Shown here: in pieces, positions 8,000-18,063 of the stretch
How the letters are laid out: each line of letters begins with the position of its first letter
Numbering within the stretch: position 1 is the first letter of the stretch
Assembly: GCF_003575965.1 (NCBI RefSeq)
Contig: NZ_QWJJ01000002.1
Span: 1 to 64,000 of the forward strand
DNA length: 64,000 bases
DNA from: Pseudooceanicola sediminis
Lineage (GTDB): Bacteria; Pseudomonadota; Alphaproteobacteria; Rhodobacterales; Rhodobacteraceae
Direction: 5' to 3'
Translations under genes and position numbers: made by a program
The notes under the pieces: model-generated
Databases searched by the model: none
Seen by the model: the letters and a program-made list of their open reading frames with translations, nothing else
What the model was told of the DNA's origin: nothing

Positions 8000-8677
8000 T
8001 CAGCCGAGCTGTTCGTCAAGGATCTTCTTCAGTTCCGCATAGCTCATGTTGGAATACTTTTCGCCATTGATGATCAGGGTCGGGGTGCCGCTCACATCAT
8101 CTGCCGTCGCATTCTTCTGGTACCAGGCTGCCAGGGTCCGCGCCTGGTCTTCGTCCGCCAGGCAGGCTTCGAGGGTGGCATCGTCCAGACCTGCGACTTT
8201 GCCCAGCTTGCGCAGGTTGTCGGCGATGTCCGCTTCGGACTTCGCGCCGCGCAGCCACTGATCCTGCTGTTCATACAGCATATCGGCGATGCCAAAGAAC
8301 CGCATCCCGCCATTGCACCGCGCGATCAGCGAAGCCCAGAGGCCATAGCGGTCGAAATACACATCGCGGTAAATGAACTTGACCTTGCCGGTATCGATGT
8401 AATCCGTCCGCAGTTGCGTAAAGACATTGTTGTGAAAGTCACGGCAGTGCGGACAGGTGAAGGAAGCGTATTCCATCATGGTCACAGGCGCATCGGCATC
8501 ACCCAGCACCATTTCCGTGACGCCAGAGGTATCCACATCTGCCACTGCCGAGGCATCACCGGCGTTGACGGCGGTCTGCGCCTCGGCCGCATTGCGGGTG
8601 TTGTAGAAATAGCCGCCTGCGGCCACGACGACAGCCGCGCCTGCGATACCGCCGCCGATGAGGGTTCTGCGATCCAT
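8000..8677 (-). CDS. DsbA-family thiol:disulfide oxidoreductase (exported)
   Basis: This 225-residue protein has an N-terminal signal or anchor (MDRRTLIGGGIAGAAVVVAAGG), possibly Tat-like because of the RR. A thioredoxin-fold domain follows with the CPHC redox pair in EYASFTCPHCRDFHN near residue 75. The cis-proline loop is SGTPTLIING near residue 200. The arrangement is that of DsbA/BdbD-like periplasmic proteins that oxidise or isomerise disulfides. It starts 16 bases after the upstream DciA-like gene, so the two are probably one transcript. The partner oxidant is not in the window. Confidence 0.9.
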   Translation of the reverse strand: MDRRTLIGGGIAGAAVVVAAGGYFYNTRNAAEAQTAVNAGDASAVADVDTSGVTEMVLGDADAPVTMMEYASFTCPHCRDFHNNVFTQLRTDYIDTGKVKFIYRDVYFDRYGLWASLIARCNGGMRFFGIADMLYEQQDQWLRGAKSEADIADNLRKLGKVAGLDDATLEACLADEDQARTLAAWYQKNATADDVSGTPTLIINGEKYSNMSYAELKKILDEQLG

Positions 8678-8693
8678 CAGTTGTGATCCTTTC

Positions 8694-9203
8694 TCAAACC
8701 TTAGATTTTCCTAGTACATTGCGGGCCAGCGCCTCAAGCGCCGCTTTCAGCCCGTCGTCCTTGACCCCGTCCGCCACGGCCGAGGCACGCGCGACAACCT
8801 GCGGGTCAGGCTGAATTGGCGCGGCGGGCGCCTTGCGCATTTCAAAGGCCACCTGCCCTTCGGCAAAGCCCGTGCTCGCCGTCTGGGTGATACGGACCCG
8901 CGCGATGGCATTGTAGCCGTAGACGCCGTTGACCCGCTCGCGCAGCACATCCTTTTGCATTTCCAAGACCGGAGCATGGGCCCCCGTTGTCAGCAGCACC
9001 AGGGTGCCCCCCAGATTGCCGCGCGGATACTTGACCTCGACCGGGCGGGCGATGGCCGCGATGTCGGCCCCCGCTATTTCCTCCCAATGGGTCAAAAGCC
9101 GCGAGATGGCAAAACCACGCGTTTCACCGGCCTTTCGGATCCTGCTCTCAAGCAGGCCGTAAGTACGGGTAAAGCCATAGGTTGAGGACTGTCGACGCGG
9201 CAC
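8694..9203 (-). CDS. DUF721 / DciA-like protein
   Basis: The DUF721 core is recognisable: FAISRLLTHWEEIAGADIAA, then ARPVEVKYPRG and GTLVLLTTGAHAPVLEMQ. It is the family of DciA, the widespread bacterial loader of replicative helicase DnaB. Whether the alphaproteobacterial member does the same job is inference. The frame is open to 9425, but the extension covers the mutY promoter. A GTG at 9203 has AAAGGA at good spacing; an ATG at 9212 lies immediately after that same site and is too close. The product is about 169 residues. It is divergent from mutY and upstream of the DsbA-like gene. Confidence 0.75.
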   Translation of the reverse strand: MPRRQSSTYGFTRTYGLLESRIRKAGETRGFAISRLLTHWEEIAGADIAAIARPVEVKYPRGNLGGTLVLLTTGAHAPVLEMQKDVLRERVNGVYGYNAIARVRITQTASTGFAEGQVAFEMRKAPAAPIQPDPQVVARASAVADGVKDDGLKAALEALARNVLGKSKV

Positions 9204-9294
9204 GGGTTGCATCCTTTCGATTGGCGCTATTCTAGTGGGTGTCACTGGCCATGCCAGAGGAAAGCCATGGCAAAGACGGGTGGAGGCATAAAGA

Positions 9295-10389
9295 TTGCGT
9301 GAGACGGCAGTAGCAAAAGCGACAGGGGATGCGCCAGCGCAGTCTGCGGATCTGCTGGCCTGGTACGACGTACATGCGCGCGACATGCCCTGGCGGACCA
9401 GCCCGGCGGACCGCGCCCGTGGCATTCTGCCCGACCCCTATCACATCTGGATGTCCGAGGTCATGCTGCAACAGACCACCGTTGCCGCGGTGCGCGATTA
9501 TTTCCTGCGTTTCACGGCGCGCTGGCCCACCGTTGCCGACCTGGCCGCAGCCGAGGACGGTGACGTCATGGGCGAATGGGCCGGGCTTGGGTATTACGCC
9601 CGCGCCCGCAACCTGCTGAAATGCGCCCGCGCGGTCGTCACGGACCACGGCGGCCAGTTCCCGGACACTCTGGAAGGTCTGCTCGGCCTGCCCGGCGTCG
9701 GCCCCTATACCGCCGCCGCCATCGCCTCCATCGCATTTGATCGCGCCGAAACGGTGGTGGACGGAAACGTCGAACGCGTCATGGCGCGCCTCTACGATAT
9801 CCACACACCCCTGCCCGGCGCAAAACCGGAGCTGACGGCCCGGGCTGCCCGGCTGACACCGACGCAACGACCCGGTGACTATGCCCAGGCCGTAATGGAC
9901 CTTGGCGCAACGATCTGTTCCCCGCGAAACCCCGCCTGTGGGATCTGCCCCTGGCAGACGCCTTGCGCCGCACGGCGTCTTGGCACCGCAACGGAACTGC
10001 CGAAGAAAACCCCGAAAAAACCCAAACCCACCCGCACCGGAATTGCCTATATTGCGCGGCGATCCGACGGTGACTGGCTGCTGGAGCGCCGCCCTGATCG
10101 CGGACTTCTGGGCGGGATGCTCGGCTGGCCCGGATCCGAGTGGGCCGAACAGGTGCCGCCACACGCCGCACCATTCGACGCGGACTGGGTAACGTTGCCG
10201 GCACAGGCCCTGCATACGTTCACACATTTTCATCTGCGCCTGACGATCCAGGTCGCCGTCGCGCCGCAGGGCACCAATCCGACAACAGGCAGCTTCCTGT
10301 CCGGCGACATGTTCCGCCCCTCGGATCTGCCGACGGTGATGCGAAAGGCGTTTGACCTGGCGCAGGACCACTTCGTAGGATCGCGCTGA
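9295..10389 (+). CDS. mutY: A/G-specific adenine glycosylase MutY
   Basis: MutY removes adenine mispaired with 8-oxoguanine. The helix-hairpin-helix and catalytic region LPGVGPYTAAAIASIAFDRA lies near residues 128-147, with VVDGNVERV supplying the catalytic Asp. The [4Fe-4S] loop CSPRNPACGICPWQTPC has exact C-x6-C-x2-C-x5-C spacing. A C-terminal NUDIX-like domain (GIAYIARRSDGDWLLERRPD) recognises oxoG. The first in-frame start is TTG at 9295, with a strong GGAGG 8 bases upstream; no in-frame ATG precedes it. Length of 364 residues is normal. It is divergent from the DciA-like gene and 22 bases upstream of alkB. Confidence 0.95.
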   Translation: MRETAVAKATGDAPAQSADLLAWYDVHARDMPWRTSPADRARGILPDPYHIWMSEVMLQQTTVAAVRDYFLRFTARWPTVADLAAAEDGDVMGEWAGLGYYARARNLLKCARAVVTDHGGQFPDTLEGLLGLPGVGPYTAAAIASIAFDRAETVVDGNVERVMARLYDIHTPLPGAKPELTARAARLTPTQRPGDYAQAVMDLGATICSPRNPACGICPWQTPCAARRLGTATELPKKTPKKPKPTRTGIAYIARRSDGDWLLERRPDRGLLGGMLGWPGSEWAEQVPPHAAPFDADWVTLPAQALHTFTHFHLRLTIQVAVAPQGTNPTTGSFLSGDMFRPSDLPTVMRKAFDLAQDHFVGSR

Positions 10390-10411
10390 CCAACGCCCCT
10401 TTGTCGGGAAA

Positions 10412-11548
10412 ATGCCGATGTCCCCAACTGCCCCTTCCGGCTTTGCCGCTGCACTCCCCTTCTGGCTCTCGCTGGTGATGGTGCCGTTGGTGGTGATCGG
10501 CGCCTTGCAAGGCGGGCTCAGCGTTCTTCTTGTCCCGCTGTACGGGTACGGGCTGTTTTCGGTGCTCGATCACCTGCTTGGACTCGACCCCACCAACCGC
10601 GACATCCAGACCGGGGACAACGCCCTGTTCTGGCATCGTGCCGTCACGCTGATCTGGCCCCTCTTGCAGTTCCTGACGCTGTTCTGGGTGATCTGGTACG
10701 CCAGCCACGCCGACCATCTCGGCATCCTGGAAACCATCGTCCTGTTTTACGGCGTCGGCACGATGACCGGCGCCATCGGTATCGTCTACAGCCATGAGCT
10801 CATGCACCAGCGTACCAAGACGGAACGCTGGATGGCCGACGTTCTGCTGTCGATGGTGCTCTACAGCCATTTCCGCACCGAACACCTTCTTGTGCATCAC
10901 ACACACGTGGCAACGCCACGTGACGCGGTAACCGCACGCTATAACGAAGGGTTTCCGCATTTCTTTGCACGCGTCATGCGCGAATGCCCCCGGTCGGCCT
11001 GGGCCGCCGAGGTGGACCGATTGCACAAACGCGGTCGAACCGCCCTGGACCGCAGCAACCCCTTCTGGCGCTATGCCGCGCTTCAGGCTGCGATGCTGCT
11101 TCTTGCGATTGGGTTGGGGGGGGTGACGGGCCTCGTGTTGTTCCTGTTTCAGGCGCTGGTCGCGATCTGGCTGCTCGAACTGACCGACTACATCGAACAC
11201 TACGGCCTGACCCGCAAATACCTCGGGAATGGCAAATTCGAACACGTCAAACCGCATCACAGCTGGAATGCGACGCATACCGCCACCAACTGGTTGCTGA
11301 TCAATCTTCAGCGCCACTCAGACCATCACGCGCGGCCTGACCGGCGCTTTCCCCTGCTGCAGGCCCGCTCGGGACAAGAGGCGCCGCAACTGCCGCATGG
11401 CTACCCGATCATGGCGATGATGGCGATGATCCCATCACTCTGGCGGCGCAGGATGAACCCCCGCGTGCGCAAGTGGCGCGCGATGTACTACCCCGAAATC
11501 ACAGACTGGCGCCCCTACAAGGCCGGAACCCATCGCGATCTGAGCTGA
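10412..11548 (+). CDS. alkB: AlkB-type integral-membrane di-iron alkane/fatty hydroxylase
   Basis: This 378-residue membrane protein has about six hydrophobic helices. The histidine boxes are those of AlkB hydroxylases: SHELMHQR, EHLLVHHTHVATPRD and LQRHSDHHARPDRRF. The signature DYIEHYGLTR (AlkB consensus NYxEHYG) lies between boxes two and three. Such enzymes insert oxygen at the terminal carbon of alkanes using rubredoxin. No rubredoxin or rubredoxin reductase gene is nearby, so electrons must come from elsewhere. It follows mutY by 22 bases and is probably co-transcribed with it. The true substrate is unknown. Confidence 0.87.
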   Translation: MPMSPTAPSGFAAALPFWLSLVMVPLVVIGALQGGLSVLLVPLYGYGLFSVLDHLLGLDPTNRDIQTGDNALFWHRAVTLIWPLLQFLTLFWVIWYASHADHLGILETIVLFYGVGTMTGAIGIVYSHELMHQRTKTERWMADVLLSMVLYSHFRTEHLLVHHTHVATPRDAVTARYNEGFPHFFARVMRECPRSAWAAEVDRLHKRGRTALDRSNPFWRYAALQAAMLLLAIGLGGVTGLVLFLFQALVAIWLLELTDYIEHYGLTRKYLGNGKFEHVKPHHSWNATHTATNWLLINLQRHSDHHARPDRRFPLLQARSGQEAPQLPHGYPIMAMMAMIPSLWRRRMNPRVRKWRAMYYPEITDWRPYKAGTHRDLS

Positions 11549-11754
11549 GGGCGTGCCTGACCGATCACGATGGGGAAGCGGGTTTGCGATAACAGAGGTT
11601 TGAGGCCGCCCGAAGAACAGCGATACCTCGCCCCTCAACCGGCCTGGCAAAAGGTCGGCGCCCCCGGCCCGGTGATTGCTTGCGCCAGGTATCCCCACGT
11701 ACCCCCTGGCGGCGCCAACGCAGGCGCGGCCCTGAAAAGGACCGCGCCTTCAGT

Positions 11755-12816
11755 TCATGCCGCCATCACGCGCGACAGATGGAAGTCCGTATCGCCCAGC
11801 TGATGATCGATCATGACCAGGCGCTTGGCATAATGGCTTCCGGGATATTCCCAGGTCATCGCAATCCCGCCGTGCATCTGGATCGCCTCTTCGGCGACAA
11901 GGCGCCCGGCACGGCCGATCAGGTTCTTGGCCATCGAGGCATAGCGGCTTGCCTGCCCTCCGCCCAGTTCCGACGCAGCCTTGATCGTGATCGACCGGGC
12001 CTGCTCGATCTCGGTCAACATGTCGACGGCCCTGTGCTGCAACGCCTGAAAGCTGCCAATGGGTCGCCCAAACTGCTTGCGCGTGCCCAGGTATTCCACG
12101 GTCATCGCGTGCAGGACATCCATCGCCCCAACCGCTTCGGAGCACAGCGCGACGATCCCGGCGTTGACCGCGTCCTGCAACGCCGCGCCTGCATCCGCGA
12201 TCAGCAGGGTTGCCGGCGCATCATCCAGCAAGACCTCGGCTGCGCCACCGCCGTCCATCATCGCGTAGCCAGTCACCGAGGCAGCGCTGGCCGCGACCTC
12301 GAACATTGCCAGCTTGCCCTCGAACTTTGCCGCGATCAGAAAGACTTCGGCCACCTGTCCACCGTAGACGGCGGATTTGCGACCGTTCAGAACATGCCCC
12401 TCTCCGCGGGCTGTAGCCTCTGTCGCGATCAAATCCAGCTCATAAGGCGCTTCCAGCTCTCCCAGGCCGACCGCGTATTTCGTCGCGCCGCTCAGCAGGC
12501 TTTCCTGGTCGGCGCCCGCCGCCGTCAACAGACGGCTCGCCAAGACTGCCGCCAAAACGGGTTCGGGGCACAGGGCCCGCCCAAGGGCCTCGAACACGAC
12601 CGAAATATCGAAGCCGCTGCCGCCAAAACCACCGGCATCCTCTGGCGCCAGCGCGAACAGGGCCCCCAGTTCCGATAGCTCTGCCCAGCGATCCGGCGCG
12701 TGATAAGGGGCGGCGTAGGCCACCTTGGTGCGCGCCTCGAATGGGTATTTGTCCTTCAGATAGCGGGTCAGGGAATCCGACAACATCTGCCGGTCTTCTG
12801 TCAGGTCGAAATCCAT
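11755..12816 (-). CDS. Acyl-CoA dehydrogenase, small-subunit (PimD-like) type
   Basis: This 353-residue acyl-CoA dehydrogenase-fold protein has an N-terminal helical domain (DFDLTEDRQMLSDSLTRYLK). A degenerate middle beta domain follows, then a C-terminal helical domain with RKQFGRPIGSFQALQHRAVD and EEAIQMHGGIAMTWEYPGSH. It pairs with the adjacent 394-residue dehydrogenase. Such unequal pairs are typical of PimC/PimD-type pimeloyl-CoA and of steroid-type dehydrogenase heteromers. It is the last gene of a three-gene operon, 3 bases after its partner. The poorly conserved middle domain suggests the FAD site is shared across the interface. Confidence 0.85.
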   Translation of the reverse strand: MDFDLTEDRQMLSDSLTRYLKDKYPFEARTKVAYAAPYHAPDRWAELSELGALFALAPEDAGGFGGSGFDISVVFEALGRALCPEPVLAAVLASRLLTAAGADQESLLSGATKYAVGLGELEAPYELDLIATEATARGEGHVLNGRKSAVYGGQVAEVFLIAAKFEGKLAMFEVAASAASVTGYAMMDGGGAAEVLLDDAPATLLIADAGAALQDAVNAGIVALCSEAVGAMDVLHAMTVEYLGTRKQFGRPIGSFQALQHRAVDMLTEIEQARSITIKAASELGGGQASRYASMAKNLIGRAGRLVAEEAIQMHGGIAMTWEYPGSHYAKRLVMIDHQLGDTDFHLSRVMAA

Positions 12817-12819
12817 GCC

Positions 12820-14004
12820 TCAAAGCTCCAGCATTGTCTTGGTCAGAATATTGCGCTGGATCTCGTTGGACCCACCGAAGATCGAGGTCTTGCGATTGTT
12901 GAAATACCGCGCGGCGTCATTGGCGTGATCTGCAGGCGCCAGTGACAGGTTGCCCTCGATACTGCCTGGAAACGGCGCTGCCGCCGGCCCGAGCGCACGT
13001 CGCGCCAGGTCCTTCAACTCCTGCCCGATGACCGTCCCCTTGATCTTGAGGATCGAGGTTTCCGGCCCCGGCGCACCCTGTTTCTGCGCCTTGTAGAGCA
13101 TCCGCAGGTTGGTGATCTTCATGGCTTCAAGGTCGATCTCGACCTGCGCGATCCGCGCGGCAAACAGCGGATCCTCTGCCAGAGGTTTGCCGTTGCGCTT
13201 GACGACGCGGGCCAGCGCCTTGACCTCTTCCAGTGACTGCATCGAAAATCCGACACCGGCGATATTCGTGCGCTCATGCGTCAACAGGAACTTGGCAATG
13301 GTCCAACCCATGTTTTCCTCGCCCACCAGATTGGCGGCCGGAACGCGGACGTCGGTAAAGAATACCTCGTTCACCTCGTGGCCGCCTTCGATCAGGCGGA
13401 TCGGGCGCATCTCGATCCCCGGCGTGTCAAGGTCGACCAGGATAAAGGAAATCCCCTGCTGCTGCTTCACGTCCGGGTCGGTGCGCACCAGGCAGAAGAT
13501 CATGTTGGCGTGCTGTCCCAGCGTGGTCCAGGTCTTTTGTCCGTTGATCACATAGTCATCGCCATCGCGAACGGCGCGCGTCTTGAGGCTGGCAAGGTCC
13601 GACCCGGCACCGGGCTCGGAATACCCCTGGCACCACCAATCCTCACCCGACAGGATGCGCGGCAGATAGTGGTCCTGCTGTTCCTTGCTGCCGAACTGTT
13701 GCAACACCGGCCCCAGCATGGCGAGGCCAAAGGGCACGATGCGCGGCGCATAGGCGCGACAGGCCTCTTCTTCGAAGATATGGCGCTGTACCGGGCTCCA
13801 GCCGGGGCCGCCGAACTCCGGTTCCCATGTCGTGGCCAGCCAGCCCTTGGCGTTCAGGATCGCATGGTAGCGGTCCATCATGTCCTTGCTCAGCTCGCCT
13901 CCCGCCCGCACGGCATCGCTCATCTCGCTTGGCAGGTTCTCGGCGAAGAAATCCCGAACCTCCTGCCGAAAGGCCTGCTCTTCGTCGCTGAAAGACAGAT
14001 CCAT
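12820..14004 (-). CDS. Acyl-CoA dehydrogenase, large-subunit (PimC-like) type
   Basis: This 394-residue FAD enzyme introduces the alpha-beta double bond in an acyl-CoA. GYSEPGAGSDLASLKTRA is the FAD/substrate loop, NGQKTWTTLGQHANM the middle-domain signature and FGGSNEIQRNILTK the C-terminal signature. Sequence style and length match PimC of Rhodopseudomonas. It lies between the trifunctional-type hydratase/dehydrogenase (4-base gap) and the small dehydrogenase (3-base gap), so the two dehydrogenases probably form a heteromer. The acyl substrate is inferred only by analogy. Confidence 0.9.
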   Translation of the reverse strand: MDLSFSDEEQAFRQEVRDFFAENLPSEMSDAVRAGGELSKDMMDRYHAILNAKGWLATTWEPEFGGPGWSPVQRHIFEEEACRAYAPRIVPFGLAMLGPVLQQFGSKEQQDHYLPRILSGEDWWCQGYSEPGAGSDLASLKTRAVRDGDDYVINGQKTWTTLGQHANMIFCLVRTDPDVKQQQGISFILVDLDTPGIEMRPIRLIEGGHEVNEVFFTDVRVPAANLVGEENMGWTIAKFLLTHERTNIAGVGFSMQSLEEVKALARVVKRNGKPLAEDPLFAARIAQVEIDLEAMKITNLRMLYKAQKQGAPGPETSILKIKGTVIGQELKDLARRALGPAAAPFPGSIEGNLSLAPADHANDAARYFNNRKTSIFGGSNEIQRNILTKTMLEL

Positions 14005-14008
14005 GCGC

Positions 14009-16108
14009 TTATCCTTCCTTGTTCAAATCTGCGAAGGTGCTGCCGTCGGCGGCCATCTTTCGCAAAATATCCGGCACCCGCCAGTAATGTGCGTCTTCGG
14101 CGGCGTACCCTTCGATCCGCTCGACCAGCGCCGCCGCGCCAATCGTGTCGGCATAGTGCAGCGGACCGCCCCGAAACCGGGGGAAGCCGTAGCCGAACAG
14201 AAAGACCATATCGACGTCGACCGGCCGCTTGGCTGTACCATCCTCGACCACCCGCGCCGCCTCGACGATCATTGCCGTCATGTAGCGATCGACGATGTCT
14301 TCGTCGGAAAAGTCCTTTGGCGTGATCCCCTTGGCGGCGCGCACCGCGTCGATGATGCCGGCGACCTCCGGGTTGGGCACGGGTGCGCCACTGTCGTACA
14401 GGTAATAACCCTGCCCGGTCTTGCGCCCGAACCAGCCGTTTTCGCAGATCTTGTCCGCGATATCCCCGGCATACCGTTGCGCGGGATCACGCGTCTCGGC
14501 CTTGCGCTTGCGCGTCATCCAACCGATATCGAGGCCCGCCAGATCGCTGACCTTGTGCGGCCCCATGGCAAAGCCGAATTGCTCCAGAGCGCGGTCCACC
14601 TGCTGCGGCGAGGCACCATCGAGCACAAGATACGCCGCGCAGAGCCCGTAGTGCGCCAGAATGCGGTTGCCGATGAACCCGTCGCAGACCTGCGCCAGCA
14701 CCCCAACCTTCTTCAGCCGCTTGGCCAGGGCAAAGCCACTGGCCAGAACATCCGCACCCGTATGCTTGCCCTGAACGATCTCCAGCAGGCGCATGACATG
14801 GGCCGGGCTGAAAAAGTGCAGGCCCAGCACATCACCGGGCCGGTTGGTGCTGGTCGCGATTTCATCAATATCGAGGTAGGAGGTATTGGAGGCCAAAATC
14901 GCGCCCGGTTTGCAGATCGCATCCAGCTTGCCAAAGATGTCTTTCTTGACGTCCATCTGCTCAAACACGGCCTCGATCACCAGATCGACGTCCGACAGGC
15001 TCTCCATCTCCAGCGACGGTTCCAGCATGGCAATCGCGGCGTCACGCTTGTCGCTGCTCAGCTTGCCCCGACTAACAGCTCCGTCGAGGTTCTTGGTGAT
15101 CGTTGCGACGCCACGTTCGAGGCCGTCGGCCGCCACCTCGATCAGACGAACCGGCAGACCGGCAATCAGGCAGGACGTCGCGATGCCAGACCCCATCGTC
15201 CCGCCGCCGATGACGCCGATCTTGGCGATCTCGCGCGTGGGTCCCTTGGCTTCGGCGATGTTGGAAACGGCGCGCTCGCCGAAAAAGGCATGGATCAGCC
15301 CCGCGCGTTGTGGCGTTTCCATGCAATCGAGGAACGCCTGCCGTTCAACCTTCAGCCCCTCGTCGATCGGCAGATTGCAGGCGGCGACGGCCTCGACACA
15401 CTTGGCCGGGCTGAACAGATGCGGCGCCTTGCGGCGGACGCCCTCAAGCGTGGCGTCCAGAACCGCGCGGTCATACTCTGCCTCGATCCTGTCGGTGCGG
15501 CGGGTGGTCAGGGTGCCATCCAGCACCTGCCGCGCTGCTGCCAGCGCCACGTCGCGGGGCGCACCTTCGACCACGCGATCCACCACGCCCTTCTCAAGCG
15601 CCTCGGACACTGGCACCTGACGTCCCGAAAGGATCACGTCCAGCGCGAAGGACAGGCCTGCCAGACGCGGCAGGCGTTGCGTGCCCCCGGCACCGGGCAA
15701 CAGACCCAGCAGGACCTCAGGCAGACCCACCTTGGCGCCCTTTATCGCGACGCGCGCATGGGTCGCCAGCGCGATCTCGAAACCGCCGCCAAGGGCCGTA
15801 CCGTGTATGACCGAGACGACCGGGATCGCGCTGCGCTCTACCTCGTTCAGGACATCGGGAAGGGACGGTTGCTTGGGTGGCTTGCCGAACTCGCGGATAT
15901 CAGCGCCAGCGGTAAAGGTGCGCCCGGCGCAATACAACGCGATCACCTTGGCCTTTCCGGCGGAATTGATATCCGAAATGGCGCTGGACAGACCGATACG
16001 CACGGCGTGACCCGTCGCATTTACCGGTGGATTATCTATGCAAATCAGCGCGATATCATCCGCCGTCTCGGTCGAGATGACATCCGCCACCTGTACTCCG
16101 TCAGCCAT
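14009..16108 (-). CDS. Enoyl-CoA hydratase / 3-hydroxyacyl-CoA dehydrogenase (FadJ/PimF type)
   Basis: This bifunctional beta-oxidation enzyme has 699 residues. The N-terminal crotonase domain (residues about 15-190) has [14 protein letters not shown] as oxyanion strand and [20 protein letters not shown] as second oxyanion loop, with [13 protein letters not shown]. The dehydrogenase half starts at [20 protein letters not shown] (NAD Rossmann loop) near residue 295, with [15 protein letters not shown] as the catalytic His segment. The frame is open to 16162. The ATG at 16108 follows GGAGGAG and gives the family N-terminus. It is the first gene of the operon with the two acyl-CoA dehydrogenases. 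Confidence 0.93.
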   Translation of the reverse strand: MADGVQVADVISTETADDIALICIDNPPVNATGHAVRIGLSSAISDINSAGKAKVIALYCAGRTFTAGADIREFGKPPKQPSLPDVLNEVERSAIPVVSVIHGTALGGGFEIALATHARVAIKGAKVGLPEVLLGLLPGAGGTQRLPRLAGLSFALDVILSGRQVPVSEALEKGVVDRVVEGAPRDVALAAARQVLDGTLTTRRTDRIEAEYDRAVLDATLEGVRRKAPHLFSPAKCVEAVAACNLPIDEGLKVERQAFLDCMETPQRAGLIHAFFGERAVSNIAEAKGPTREIAKIGVIGGGTMGSGIATSCLIAGLPVRLIEVAADGLERGVATITKNLDGAVSRGKLSSDKRDAAIAMLEPSLEMESLSDVDLVIEAVFEQMDVKKDIFGKLDAICKPGAILASNTSYLDIDEIATSTNRPGDVLGLHFFSPAHVMRLLEIVQGKHTGADVLASGFALAKRLKKVGVLAQVCDGFIGNRILAHYGLCAAYLVLDGASPQQVDRALEQFGFAMGPHKVSDLAGLDIGWMTRKRKAETRDPAQRYAGDIADKICENGWFGRKTGQGYYLYDSGAPVPNPEVAGIIDAVRAAKGITPKDFSDEDIVDRYMTAMIVEAARVVEDGTAKRPVDVDMVFLFGYGFPRFRGGPLHYADTIGAAALVERIEGYAAEDAHYWRVPDILRKMAADGSTFADLNKEG

Positions 16109-16239
16109 GTCGCTCCTCCCCCATCGCAATGGCAATTTCAGGCGGATTCCCCCCTCGCGCACGGCGCGCAGAGGAAACCCACCCCGTTGGGAAGCAGACT
16201 AGGCCGCGCGAGGGGCGCGGGTCAATAGTGTGGAATTAC

Positions 16240-16256
16240 ATTTTGCATTGCGAAAT
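16240..16256. promoter_or_regulatory. Imperfect palindrome upstream of the acyl-CoA operon
   Basis: ATTTTGCA-T-TGCGAAAT has 8-bp arms with one mismatch. It lies in an AT-rich patch about 130 bases upstream of the first gene of the beta-oxidation operon and just beyond the adenine deaminase stop. It could be the operator of a fatty-acid-responsive repressor. Only symmetry and position support this. Confidence 0.35.
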
Positions 16257-16259
16257 AGG

Positions 16260-17960
16260 TCAGGAGATGATCTCGAATTTCACCACATCCACCATCCCGC
16301 GGTCCGTGATCTTCAACGCCGGGATCACGGGCAACGCCAGGAAGGCCAGTTGCAGGAAAGGTTCCTCCAGCGCGACATCCAGCGATTTCGCAGCAGCCCG
16401 CAGCACGATCAGGGCGTCATGGACCACCTCGAAAGGCTCCGTGCTCATCAGTCCCGCGACCGGCAGCGCCAATTCGGCCAGCACCTTGCCGTTCTCGACC
16501 ACCACGAACCCGCCCTCGATCTCTCCCAGCCGGTTCGCCGCAAGCGCCATGTCGTCGTAATCCACCCCGACGCAGGCAATGTTGTGGTGATCGTGGCAGA
16601 CGGTCGAGGCGATGGCTCCGCGTTTCAATCCAAAGCCCTTGACGAAACCACTGGCGATATTGCCGTTGATGCCGTGCCGCTCGACCACGGCGATCTTGAC
16701 CAGATCCCGTTCGGGGTCGGGCTTCTTGTCGCCATCCTCGATCGCGATCACCTCTTTCAGGTGCTCGGTGATGATCTTGCCTTCCATGATGCCGATCACG
16801 TCGGTTTCTTCGCGGTTGGCAGAGGTGCGAAAACTTTCGGCGGTCACAACAGGCGCCTTCACCGAATTGCGCCCCACGGGAGGTGTGATCGAACGGGCCG
16901 CAAAGGCCGCATCGTTGAACTGTACGCCCCCCGAAAACACCATTTCGGCGCGGCAGGTCGCCAGATCGTCGATCACCACGATATCGGCGCGCTTGCCAGG
17001 GCTGATCGAGCCGCGATCCTTGAGGCCGAACGCCTCGGCGGCCGACAGGCTGGCGGCGCGATAAACGGCCAGCGGCGGACAACCCATGCGGATCAGTTCC
17101 CGGATCATGAAATCCAGGTGCCCGTGTTCACCGATATCCAGCGGGTTACGGTCATCGGTGCACAGGCACATGTAGGCGCTGGTGATGTCGCTCAGCAGCG
17201 GTTGCAAGGCGACCATGTCCTTGGAAACCGAGCCTTCGCGGATCAGCACGCGCATCCCCTTTTGCAGCTTCTCGCGGGCCTCCTTAGCGGTCGTCGCCTC
17301 ATGCTCGGTGCGGATTCCGGCGGCGACATAGGCGTTCAGGCCCTTGCCCAGCAACTGTGGGCAGTGGCCATCTATATGCTGGCCCCGAAACAGCTCCAGC
17401 TTGGCCATGCAGCCGGGGTCCTGAAAGATCACGCCGGGGTAATTCATGAACTCGGCCAACCCGATGACCTGCGGGTGATCCATCAACGGCGCCAGATCGT
17501 CGGCTTCGATCCGCGCACCGGCGGTTTCCATGTGGCTCGATGGCACGCAGGAAGACAGGTTGACGCGGATGTCCATCACCGTCTCGGTCGCGCAGGACAG
17601 GAAATACTCGATCCCCGGCACCCCGATCACGTTGGCGATCTCGTGCGGGTCACAGATCGCCGTGGTCACGCCACGCGGGCCGACGCAGCGGTCGAATTCA
17701 TGCGGGGTGACCATGCTGCTCTCTATGTGCAAATGCGTATCGATAAATCCAGGCACCAGGATCTTGCCGGAAACGTCGATCTCCTCGACCCCGTCGTATT
17801 GCGCCATGATGCCGACGATGCGCTCGCCGCAGATCGCGACGTCTCCCTCCAGCAGCGCGCCGGTGACGACGTCCAGAACCTTGCCGCCCTTGAGGACCAG
17901 ATCCGCCGGGACATCGCCCTTTCCCTGTGCAATCATGTCGGACAAGGGTTTCAAAGTCAT
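16260..17960 (-). CDS. ade: Adenine deaminase
   Basis: This amidohydrolase-superfamily enzyme converts adenine to hypoxanthine in purine salvage. [16 protein letters not shown] carries the first metal-binding His pair, and [16 protein letters not shown] the second metal site of the Ade family. [20 protein letters not shown] and [17 protein letters not shown] supply further ligands. The C-terminal part ([20 protein letters not shown] onward) matches the family's extra domain. ATG 17960 follows a perfect AGGAGG; a TTG at 17975 is upstream in frame but lies within the Shine-Dalgarno region. 566 residues is typical. It appears to be a single gene. Confidence 0.93.
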   Translation of the reverse strand: MTLKPLSDMIAQGKGDVPADLVLKGGKVLDVVTGALLEGDVAICGERIVGIMAQYDGVEEIDVSGKILVPGFIDTHLHIESSMVTPHEFDRCVGPRGVTTAICDPHEIANVIGVPGIEYFLSCATETVMDIRVNLSSCVPSSHMETAGARIEADDLAPLMDHPQVIGLAEFMNYPGVIFQDPGCMAKLELFRGQHIDGHCPQLLGKGLNAYVAAGIRTEHEATTAKEAREKLQKGMRVLIREGSVSKDMVALQPLLSDITSAYMCLCTDDRNPLDIGEHGHLDFMIRELIRMGCPPLAVYRAASLSAAEAFGLKDRGSISPGKRADIVVIDDLATCRAEMVFSGGVQFNDAAFAARSITPPVGRNSVKAPVVTAESFRTSANREETDVIGIMEGKIITEHLKEVIAIEDGDKKPDPERDLVKIAVVERHGINGNIASGFVKGFGLKRGAIASTVCHDHHNIACVGVDYDDMALAANRLGEIEGGFVVVENGKVLAELALPVAGLMSTEPFEVVHDALIVLRAAAKSLDVALEEPFLQLAFLALPVIPALKITDRGMVDVVKFEIIS

Positions 17961-18063
17961 CGTGGCCTCCTGCAAATGCTCGCCTCAAAAAGCCTGATCC
18001 GGGCCGCCTTGTCCAGCGCTGGACCGCGGCGTAAGCAGGGCGTGAACCGCAAGAGGACCCCGC

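Noticed and set aside
11723-11753. Hairpin AGGCGCGG/CCGCGCCT near the acyl-CoA operon end as a terminator
   Set aside because: The stem is plausible but it lacks a T-run in either direction, so I did not list it as a terminator.
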